Source: Amblyornis subalaris
Taxonomy: Eukaryota > Chordata > Aves > Passeriformes > Ptilonorhynchidae
Direction: 5' to 3'
Length of the DNA: 64,000 bases
Assembly (NCBI GenBank): GCA_018881555.1
Contig: JACAXG010000202.1
Coordinates: 186,001 to 250,000, forward strand
The notes beneath the pieces were generated by a model. That model made no database searches. It worked only from the letters and a program-made list of their open reading frames with translations, and had not been told where the DNA came from. Shown one piece after another: positions 39,039 through 48,250 of this stretch (positions are counted from its first letter, which is position 1; each line of letters opens with the position of its first letter). Made by a program: the position numbers and the translations under genes.

Positions 39039-41181
39039 CAGCTCCTGATTTGGGGGGCTCGGGTTTCTCACTGGGGCATGGAGAGGGTTTGGATCAGCAT
39101 TGAGGGCAGCTCCGGAGGACACCATGCAGATGCAGCTCCTCTGGATCCAGTTCCTCTGGATTCTGGCTGGAGGGAGTGGCAGAGGCCAGAGGGATCTGCC
39201 GTGACTGACGTTTCTACTCACTGCACTCGGATTGGTTTTATAACTTTAATTTCTACTTATCAGAAGTTAACACACACTACACTGCTGAGCACCTGCCTCT
39301 CTCAGCCTTTCAGCTTTATTTCCCGTAACACAGTTTCATTCTTGGTTTGGATATTTGCTCACATAAACATTTCTCTCCCACTCCCAGAAGTGTGACTTTT
39401 TAACCTCACACTCAAAATTGGCCACCGGAGCACTGGATCCAGTGGATGAGCCCATATTTCCCTGGATTCAGGGGAGGCCTGAATTCACATAAAACCACCT
39501 TGCACCTAAGTTTGAAATACAGGTCAAATGTCAGAGTTTCCTCCTGTCAAAAACCTTACTGAAAGGCAGTGCCAGTGTGAGTCTGTAGCTGATGAGAAAA
39601 TGCTCCAGACACCTCAGCACAGAAAGGCCCTACAAACTCACGTAACTTCAAGCACATGTCTACACTCACTGGTGTCTACTGAAGAACTTCAGTTTTGTTC
39701 TATTGACAGAGCAGGGCATCATTTAAAAAATGTTAATTGGACTCAAGACACCAATATTTTACACTCTGTGTGGCTGTGTGAGAGCCTGGAAGTGTTTTTC
39801 AGCAGGCAGAGCACCAGCATGGACCAACAGCAGAAATGAAAGCTCATCCTTGCCATAAGGGCAGTAGTATCTCCCCCCTCCAAATGTTTTGTATTAAATC
39901 CAAATACAGGAGGCATAAACAGGTTGTAAAAAGGCAGCTGCATTAAAAGCCTATTTCCCCAAAGATAGTCTGTGAAATATATTGGCGTGAATTCATAATG
40001 TCTGAGCAGTCTCAGCTGAATTAAAGACTGGAAAGAGGACTATAGCAGCAAAATATAATTTCGGAATTCAAGTTAGCCAAATGAGGTAATTCAAGGTTTA
40101 AGTGGCACTTTATGTTCTTAACATTCTCCACAGCAACTTTCAAAAACACGAAGGTGAAATAATCACTGTTGCAGAACCACAGATTTCTCTCAGGGAAACT
40201 GTTTCATTCAGTGCAAAATTCAAGTCTATCTGGGTATTTGTGTAAAGCTGAGGCTTTTTCTCCCCCTTTATAAGACTGCAAAATAGAGTGCTGCAGCATG
40301 AGTCTGTAAGCAACAGAAATTGTATTATTATTGTATTATGAATAATAATCTATTTTAAAAACTAAAAATGTAATGAACATGTAATCATCTTAAATTGATG
40401 TTCACTTTAAAATTCGAAAACCCCAAACAACAAGCATTATCAATGAGATGTTATCACTGCTCCCTATTTGTATGCTTTCTGGAAATTAGTTTACTGGAAT
40501 TAGGTGGGTTTGAGTTAGACAGAATAAGCTGGAGTATACTTTGATTTCTATGCAAATACCTACAGAAATTATGCAACTATAGTTAATTTGTTCAATTGTC
40601 TGATATACATGATGCCTTCAATGGCAAAAGTGGGTAGAGGTAGAAAGAAAATCTGATTAACTAGTTTTCCAAGCTGTCTCTGCTGAATTCATGCACCAAA
40701 ACCAGAGAACTGGTGTATAAACTGCAATATGGTTTTAAAATCAACTTTTAACCCATCACAGCAGTCCTGTTCCAGGGTATGAGTCTGATTTTAATTAGCT
40801 GACACAAACTTTTCCCCCAATTCATCACACTCAGGTTCTACATGCCTTCGGTTTCACTGGGTTTCTTAAAGATGAGAATGATTATCCCTGAAGAGAGGTT
40901 TCATTTATCTCTCAGGCTGGTCCCTTTGAAGCAGCAGCAGCAGCAGGGCCCTGCACACCGTGTACGTGTGGAAACACCGACCCAGAGGGCAGGGACATCG
41001 CTGCAGCCTTGTCAAAGGCAGACCTTGGTAATTTTGTCCTTGGTAAAACTCCTAAATGTAAAAAACATCTGTTAAACACAAGGGAGGAGACACCTCGGGA
41101 AAAACCCCAGGAGCATGAAGGCAATTTCTGTGTGTGAGGTGAGCCCTAGATGAATGGAGCAGCAGGGGAAGGGCCCCCTGA

Positions 41182-41387
41182 AGCTGCAGTGGAGCCACAG
41201 AGGAGCTGGCAGTGAAGCTGCAGTGAAGCTGCAGTGGAGCTGGCAATGGAGCTGCAGTGGAGCCACAGAGGAGCTGGCAGTGGAGCTGCAGTGGAGTTGG
41301 CAGTGGAGCCACAATGGAGTTGGCAGTGGAGTTGGCAGTGGAGCTGCAGTGGAGCTGCAGTGCAGTTGGCAGTGGAGTTGGCAGTGG
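41182..41387. repeat. Minisatellite, 18 units of 11-12 bp
   Basis: 206 bp made of 18 consecutive units of three related kinds: AGCTGCAGTGG (11 bp), AGCCACAGAGG or AGCCACAATGG (11 bp), and AGCTGGCAGTGG or AGTTGGCAGTGG (12 bp). Unit order shows higher-order structure: the pattern A-B-C-A occurs at units 1-4 and again at 7-10. The AGTTGG variant is confined to the right half. The units carry few stops, so long frames stay open on both strands (plus: rich in W, Q, S, A, V; minus: rich in H, C, Q, L, T, A). These frames are repeat artefacts. Copy number is probably variable between individuals. Confidence 0.95.
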
Positions 41388-42179
41388 GATGCCAGGATGG
41401 GGCTGCTGGGGCATCCAATCCCCAGCCCACCCACCTTCCCAAGGAAAGCAGCAGCCAGGGTGGGAGCAACAACACTTCGGGCAGCAGCACTCTCCTGGTG
41501 ACTGATGGGGCCCAGGAGCTGCAAGGTCCTCTGAGCACCTCAGAGAAGATCCTTAACCTTGTAATTTTTTATTTTTCTCTTTTTCAGGAGAGTCAGCATT
41601 ATTTCCTTCATGGTCACTGCTGAGCACTACATAAATCCATATCCACACTGTGATTAATGGCTCTTTAGTACCAAAGGAAGGGGTTAGATAAAACTTTTAA
41701 TCACTGTCAAACTTCATAATTTTCCCACTTTCTTTTCCTGTCTCCTGTGAAGCTTCTTCATGGCAAAACCTAATGAAAGCTGCCACTACATATTGGATGG
41801 ACTTGGAATGAACTTCAGATGATACATATCCCATACCCATAGCCCACCCTTTCCATGTAGCTGCTGAAAGCCAAGTGTCGCGGGCCTGTGAATATTTTAA
41901 AAGCAGGAGAAATCAAGTTCTGTTAATTGACTGGGTGAAAAAATATAGTACAGAAATAGAAATTCAATAGTGGCCTAATGGCACAGGCAATGAAGGTCGC
42001 CTTCTTCCAGGGCTGACTGCACTGACTGGGTTCCTGGCTCACACAGCATTTGACGTCTCCTTCAGCCCGATCTTCCCTCGCTCCAACGTGGGAATCGCCC
42101 CAGGACGGAGTTTAGGTTTCATAAAGCATGAAAATGCAAGAAATTTTAGCGAGTCCCGGGGCTGGGTTTTCACAGACTG
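41388..42179. other. Non-coding stretch between minisatellite and CpG patch
   Basis: No gene was recognised. GC content is high just right of the minisatellite, then falls to ordinary AT-rich sequence until about 42000. Confidence 0.6.
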
Positions 42180-42560
42180 GCTGATTCCCCGTCTCTGGAG
42201 GTCAGCGAGAAGCAGCTCCAGACACAGCCTCGGGCACAGTCGTGCCGTTCCAGGCTGGAGAGAGCCCTGTGAGCCCCGAGCCACCCTGCCAGGGCCACCG
42301 AGGCAGAGGGCAGCAGCCCCCGCNGGCCGGCACAGCCTCGCGTGCGATGCCGCTGCGCATCCTCCGGCACGGCCGGGCACGGATTTATCCTGCCTGACTT
42401 TGGACACCCTTCTGGCCGGGATGCCAGGGTCGCCCTGCGGGCCCTGCAGCAGGGACAGCTGCGTGTGCCGCGAGCAGCTCGGAGCTGTTTGTTGTGCTGC
42501 TTTGCCCGGGGATGTGCGCAGGACCACGGTGCCAGGGACAGGCGGTGTCAGGACAGTGCC
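42180..42560. promoter_or_regulatory. CpG-rich patch, candidate small CpG island
   Basis: About 28 CpG dinucleotides counted by eye in roughly 380 bp, with GC content clearly above the flanks; the densest part is 42320-42480 (for example CCTCGCGTGCGATGCCGCTG). Elsewhere in the window CpG is strongly depleted. Frames of 193 (minus) and 213 (plus) codons run through it. They overlap each other almost completely, which is what low stop density in GC-rich DNA produces, so neither is called as a gene. It could be an alternative promoter, an enhancer with escaped methylation, or simply a GC-rich tract. Confidence 0.45.
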
Positions 42561-43587
42561 TGGGCACTCACAGGGGCACCTTCCTTTGGATCTGGAATCC
42601 CTCTGGCTTCCAACCCTCACGCTCCACTCGGCTGCTCAGAGGTACAGGACGGGACTGTTATTCCCTGAGCCTTTCCCTTGGCACCCAGTGCTGTGCTCAG
42701 GGAAGCCAAGGATGTTGCGGCACAATTAGTTGATTTGGAGTTTGGCCAGGCGATTGGAAGTCTCTCGTTTTCACTAACAAGTAATTGGCAATCAGTTTTC
42801 AAGGGAAGGTGGTGTAGGAAGTTGCCACTTTTTAGCAGTTTTGTTGTGAAATTCCTGGTTCCAGTCTTAATTCCTGCAATTTCCACCATTGGCCTTGCGT
42901 GCATCTTGAGGGAGGAAGCTAGGAAACCATAACTATTATATGCCACACATTTGACTTATTCTTCTCTAAATAATTCCTTTTTGATGAAATGGCAATGGCA
43001 GAATGTTTGCAGAGTCTTGTGAAGCTTCTAGGGTTTGTGGTTTTAAAAAGATATAGATGAAGGCATGATTTCTGTCACTGAGAAAATATTTGCTGAAAGC
43101 CAAATTTTGACTCAAGTTTCCCTATCCTCACACAATTCTTCGTTTTCCAAAGCATGTCTGATTGACTGGAAGTGGAAAGCCATTCTTCTAAAACTTTGTA
43201 ATGACTCTAATTGCATTTTAATATTTGATATGCTTTAAAATTGCAGAGAAAGTATTGACATCCATGCTGAGCCTCATATCACTCTGCCATCCTTCACAAT
43301 ACATGAACTGCCCTGCAAGAGCATTTGTATGGTGACAATGAGAGCTGTAATTACCCGTGATCCGAGATGGACAGTAGTGACATGTTTTATTCAAAAGACN
43401 TGAATCATTAGTGCCTTTGCAACAGCCTGTAGAGAATGAGAATATTTATTAACTGTAAAAGACTAATGACTGCTCTCACAGGCTTTCATTGGTGCCAGCT
43501 GAGGTCAAATCTGTGTATGGACTGTAAGGAGACACAGCCAGTCATAAATAGAGAGAAAGCTACGATAAAGCCTAGAACAGTGTATCA
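42561..43587. other. Non-coding stretch with conserved-element-like DNA
   Basis: No gene was recognised. The part at about 43320-43560 is balanced in composition, repeat-free, and contains TAATTA-type and CATTAG motifs; it looks like candidate conserved non-coding sequence. One N lies in it. Confidence 0.5.
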
Positions 43588-43766
43588 ATAAACCATGCAC
43601 AATTTAAATTTAGCCTCGTTGTCTTGGAGCTCCTTAACAATGTTCACTGAGTACTCTTGGCGTGTGTGTTCGTATAGAAGCTGAATACAAATGTCCTGAG
43701 CACTTTCTGCAGTGAGATATTCACCTTCACACGTCCCCAAAGAGTTAACAAAGATGTTTGACATCC
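43588..43766 (-). other. Possible isolated coding exon, unidentified
   Basis: A minus frame (91 codons in all, stop at 43585-43587) has a right-to-left stretch of about 59 residues from an ATG at 43762-43764. Its amino-acid mix looks protein-like: acidic and basic residues are mixed, three cysteines are spaced, and low-complexity sequence is absent (for example GEYLTAESAQDICIQLLYEH, then EYSVNIVKELQ). Just upstream on the minus strand lie possible acceptor sites TTTAAAG and GGCAG, with only a weak pyrimidine tract. No good donor GT follows before the stop, so it would have to be a terminal exon. I do not recognise the family. Chance is a serious alternative. Confidence 0.2.
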
Positions 43767-44311
43767 TGCCTTTAAACAGTAAGCCACTGAGAGGTGATGT
43801 TTTCTGGCTGGACACGTAGGGTAGGGAGGGTTGTTTCCATTCCTTGCCTGATGTATGCACGGGCTGCTGTCCAGGTTAGCACGAGGGGAAGTTAGCAGAG
43901 AAGGGGCTGCAGGCAGGTGGATAAATGCAGGTCTGCTCTGAAAACCTGAGATCTTTTATCTTATTAAGGACCACTCTGTGAGATTGAAGGCAACATTTTT
44001 CCTGTGTGACTGATGTGGGTGACGTGCACCCACAGCCGTGAGCCTGTTTGCACGATGCTGGATGCACCTGGGACTGTGCTCTCCTCATGCTGCCAGTCAC
44101 AGAAACACTGTGGTGTTACATCTCAGAGCTATTCAAGCACTGGGACTTTTATTTCTTGAAAACTTCTTTGCTTTGAGGTGGTACCAGTAAAACTGTAATA
44201 TTTCAAAGACCCTGAAAATGGCTTGAAAGGAAGTCAAGGGAATATATTTAGGCTGTGCTCTGTCATTTCTTGTGTAGCTCTTAGAACAAGGCACGCTGAA
44301 GCACATGCAGC
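43767..44311. other. Non-coding stretch
   Basis: No gene was recognised. A 107-codon minus frame starting near 44456 crosses the LTR remnant and is not considered real. Confidence 0.55.
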
Positions 44312-44376
44312 AGTTAAATACCACACAGCTGCTCGCCAGAAAGAAAATTAACTCTATCCCAGCCAAAACTGGGACA
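44312..44376 (-). mobile_element. Terminal remnant of the same avian LTR family
   Basis: The plus strand reads AAATTAACTCTATCCCAGCC then AAAACTGGGACA, matching the right end of the solo LTR at 26056-26598 (TTAACTCTATCCCAGCCAAAACCAGGACA there, with small differences). The upstream AAATACCACACAGC also matches that LTR's AATCCAAACACAGC. Only about 65 bp of the LTR end remains. In minus orientation this is the 5' end of the LTR, ending at the TGTC terminus. The remainder is missing or too diverged to see. No target-site duplication can be assessed. Confidence 0.8.
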
Positions 44377-47300
44377 GTGTGTCCAGGAGGAGCGTGTTCC
44401 CAGGGCATCCGACGGCACTGCTGTGGGACTGGTNCAGGAGTGGCAGAAGGAAACATCCCGCAGCTGCTGCAGGTTGGGTCAGCCTGGCTTTGCCTTCTAC
44501 CGCTTCAACCTGAACGCCCGACAAGGCTGGCACGTGGGAATTGGGGCAGTCCCACTGATCTCCTTCCAGACCTTCTNCCGTGCAATTCTGTAGGCTTAGG
44601 ACCAAGTTCGTCAACTGTACGGTTATGTGTGACTGTTTGTAGCAAAAAAAAAAAAGAAAAAAGTCAACACTGATCTTGTAAGTGGGCTGGGGCTGCAAGG
44701 GAACCCCAGACGGGCAGCTGGGGTCCCTCTCCGCCCATCCATGCCCTCCCTTCCCCACCCCACAGCCCAGCGATGCCTGCACACTCTGGGCGAGGCTCAG
44801 AGGGTGCCTTTGAAGGCAGGATCAAAGCCGTGAGGAGCTGTACACTGATTTGATTCCTTAATGGGCACTCTTTGTGCTCGCTCCCCTCCTGCCTGGCCGT
44901 CACACCGAGGAGCAGTCACGCTGTAAAAGCATTCCCAGCTTCAAAGCCCCTCCTTGACAGCCCGTTTGCTTCTTCGCCCACTGAGCTCTTCCTCCTGCTA
45001 ACGGAGGGACCATTCCAGCTGCTTCCCGAGCCGTCCTGGGGCAGCACCACACCTCGTGCTGGCTCTTCCAAGGTCCAACAGGCAAGGCTGGGATGGGGGG
45101 ACAGAGGGGACCCCTCGGCAGTCCAGCCTCAGACTGGCCCTTCCCATCCCGCTGCTTTGGAGAGCACAAATGGCCCTTTTTGGCTCAGAAACCCCTTCTT
45201 GTAACGTGTGGAAGAACCAGTCCTGCTTCTGTGGCAGCTCTTGACCGTATGAGGGAGAAAGACAAGACGGTTCCTGTCCATTGGTCCTCTTTTCTTTTGG
45301 GTGTCTCGGGGATCAGGGGGTATCTGACATTTAAAGTCTTGTTATGGGGATCATCTCCTTGATTTACCAGTGTGTGGGGAACTTCATTTGGGTAAAAATT
45401 ACTTTAAAGGAAAACAAAGAAATAAACCATCTGATATTAGAAACTGAAAATTCAGATCAGCTGAATATTTTTGTCGAAAGAATTTTCTACTGGCAGTTGC
45501 TATTTTGATTTTATTTTTCTTCTTTTTCCTCTGTAATTTGCAGTGGAAAAAAGCCCTACAAAGTGAAAAGCATTGAAATGAAAGTTTCTGCATGTAATGT
45601 ACTCAGAATGTTCGATTTTTAATGCAGAATTTGCCTTTTCAAAGCACTGCAATTTTATTTTCAAATTCATTTAATGTCTTATGTCTGACAATTTCGTATT
45701 ATTTATTTACCTGTCAGTAACGATATACTACAAACTCATACTGCATTTTGGTAAAGAAAGACAACAAAAAAAACCCCATTGATGTTTGAAAGTAAGAAAA
45801 AAATCTGGTTTAAAGCACATTTTTGAAACAAATTTTGAAATGCGAGTGTCTAAGTTTGAAATGCAAAGTCAGTTTGAATGACTAACTCCATCCAACACTT
45901 TCACAGCACAGCTTTCTTCCTTTCAGCAGGGGGAACAGGCGCCACAGCTGACATGAGAGGGAAGGAGAAAATTCTCCAAAGAATAACATTTTAATTCATC
46001 TTGAAATAAACATTGAGGGGCTGTGACTGATTCCTGTAAAGGTAATGAAAAAAAATACCATATAGAAGATGAACAGAAGCAGTAAAAACCATCTATTGCA
46101 ATGGATCATGAGGCTGTTCTATTGCTATCTGCCAAGCAGCAACTAAAAATTTCTGCTATGACAAAATTCCAAATGCCACAATAACACCATATTTTCTGCT
46201 TTGTTTCTTGGAGAAAAAGTATAAACTTTGGAATAATATGAAAAAAAAAAATCTTATGAACTGGGGATTTGTGTAAAATTCTGGGAGGGGAGCCAAGAGC
46301 TGCCACGTTTCTCTGGGGTCAGTCTTCAGGACGGCTTGGCTGATCAGGGTAGTTTTAACACATAGAATTTTTTTCCTTTTTCACAGAACAAATGATTCCA
46401 GTGTACTGATAACTCACCTGTTGGGTCTAACTTTTTATGATTGCCGGGAGCACCATGGGTACACTATTTTGCTAAAAAATGCACTCCTAATTGGTCCTGT
46501 TTGCTAAGAAGATTTACAGTTCCTGATTGGAGAATTGCACATTAGCTTTGGAAAACTTGTGAGGAAAACCAGCCTTTTCTGTCTCAGTTACCACCAACTC
46601 CCGTAGCTCTGGCAGCTGGAAAGTGCTGAAATATCAGCTCTTGGCTCTATCTTGCTTAGTAACCACTTCTGAAATTTTGTGTCAAAACCTTAATGTCATT
46701 TGAACACAATTTTCTGAACTTAATTGACACAAATATAATTCAGAAGAGTTCAAGCACACATGAGGAGACAGAAGGGATGATGGGCAGCTCTTGATGTGCT
46801 GCAAGCACATCAAGTCTTTGTGCTGAGTAACAAGAATATCACTCAGGAGCAGGTCATTGCCAAAATCCCTTTCAGAGATGCCTCCCCTTGGCATCCTGCT
46901 TTGTGTGGAGGTGGAGCACGGCAACAACACATCGATATGAAATAAATAGTGTGTAAGTGCCGTGTAAATGGAGGATGGCGTGCTAGGGCTGTGCAGTCAT
47001 AAAAGGATTTCTTTGTCATGAAAGAGAGGCTTTGGGGCTTCAGTTCATTGCTGGGCTTAGGGCTGACCACATGCTCAAGAACGCAAGTAATGCTGCCTTT
47101 TATTCAGGAGATTGGATCCACATGTCCTCAAAGCCCATCCAGTCCAGGTGTGCAGCAGCATCAGCCAGCAGAGGTACCTCCATTTGGCCAATCCATTCTT
47201 CCAGAAGAAACAGCTCCGGGGATGCACAGCCACCACCTTCCGCAAAATTTAAAGCAGAAAAGCTGAAATGGTTCTGTAAACAATGCAAGCCTCCATCTTC

Positions 47301-47904
47301 CCTGGTGTGTGTAAGAACCTCGTTCCAGTCAGAGCAGCAGGGAACAGGTGAATCCAGGATCCCGCTCTGACTCAGCCGCTCGCGCCGCCTTCGCTGCTGT
47401 TGCCATCTGCCTGCTGCTGGAAGCACCCTGCACCCAGACGGCTTCTCATCGCATAACATATTCCCCCAGAAAGTTTGACAACATCCCTTGGTTTCTAAGA
47501 ACAGCATCATCTCTGCATTCTTCACAAAAATGTGGCTGGTACATGGATGCGCCCTCTGCTCTGTGCCGCTGCACCGCGGCTCCTGCTGGGGCACCAAACC
47601 TCACCTCTGCCCAAACACACTGCTCGGGCCATCCCAGCTCCTGCAGCCTGCCAGGGGATACTGGGGACAGAGCTGAGGCTCCCTGGGGAGGGCTAAAACC
47701 CTACTGAAATAGGTGTGCTAAAGCTACCAGCAGGAAAGGGATGTGAGTGTAATTTTCTGATCTCTTTAAGAGAGACCATTGACCTAACAACTTGTATTTT
47801 GTTTCAGTTGTCCATACATGTTTCTAAACGAGTTCCAGATTTACCTAATATCTGCCTTCAGCCTTAACAGAATATTTTAGTCCCCTTTCATAGTATTTAC
47901 ATAT
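44377..47904. other. Non-coding stretch
   Basis: No gene or further recognisable transposon. GC-rich parts at 44460-45180 and 47330-47690 hold overlapping frames on both strands. Between them lies AT-rich DNA with A runs. Confidence 0.55.
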
Positions 47905-48250
47905 TCACAGAATCAAGATCATCCAGTCCAACCACCAACCCAGCAGCACCATAATCACCCCTAAACCACATCCCCAAGTCCCACACCCAGAGGCCTCCTG
48001 GACACTTCCAGAGGCAGCGACTTCACCACCTCTCTGGGCAACTTATTCCAATGCCTGACCACTTTTCCTGTAAAAATTTTGTTTCTAATATCTAACCAGA
48101 ATCTCCCCTGGTGCAACTCAAGGCCATTTCCTCTCATCCTTTCACTTGATACAAGGCAGAAGAGACCGACCCCCACCTGGCTACAACCTTCCTTCAGGTA
48201 CTTGTAGAGAGCAGTGAGGTCCCCCCTGAGCCTCCTCTTCTCCAAACTAA
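47905..48250 (-). mobile_element. CR1 LINE fragment with ORF2 C-terminus
   Basis: A minus-strand CR1 copy including the end of ORF2 and a short 3' end. On the plus strand it begins CACAGAATCAAGATCATCCA then GTCCAACCACC, the usual CR1 3' block without a full octamer tail. It contains TCTCTGGGCAACTTATTCCA and ends at GAGCCTCCTCTTCTCC. Similarity stops at about 48250, so the 5' part is lost. This copy differs from the one at 6661 in retaining coding sequence, so the two are independent insertions. Confidence 0.93.
47961..48245 (-). pseudogene. CR1 ORF2 (reverse-transcriptase polyprotein) C-terminal remnant
   Basis: About 94 codons of the extreme C-terminus of the CR1 ORF2 protein, the endonuclease/reverse transcriptase that copies CR1 RNA at the insertion site. 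Diagnostic family motifs are visible: [19 protein letters not shown] near the start, [16 protein letters not shown] in the middle, and [15 protein letters not shown] with [16 protein letters not shown] before the stop. The reading frame is uninterrupted over this stretch, but all catalytic domains lie upstream and are missing. The apparent first codon is TTG, not ATG, and an in-frame TAA lies a few codons upstream, outside the element. It is a 5'-truncated dead copy. Confidence 0.9.

Noticed and set aside
41072..41623. Long frames through the minisatellite on both strands, rich in W/Q/S or H/C/Q/L
   Set aside because: Translations of an 11/12-bp repeat. The same DNA is open in several frames at once and no non-repeat coding flank is present.
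42039..42729. Two long overlapping frames (193 codons minus, 213 codons plus)
   Set aside because: They occupy the same CpG-rich DNA on opposite strands. Peptides are rich in A, G, P, R and S without any domain, and both cross the N. GC-rich DNA has few stops, so this is expected by chance.
44461..44595. Possible third CR1 fragment right of the LTR remnant
   Set aside because: A few words such as GATCTCCTTCCAGACCTTCT hint at CR1, but the ordered family blocks seen in the two real copies are absent.
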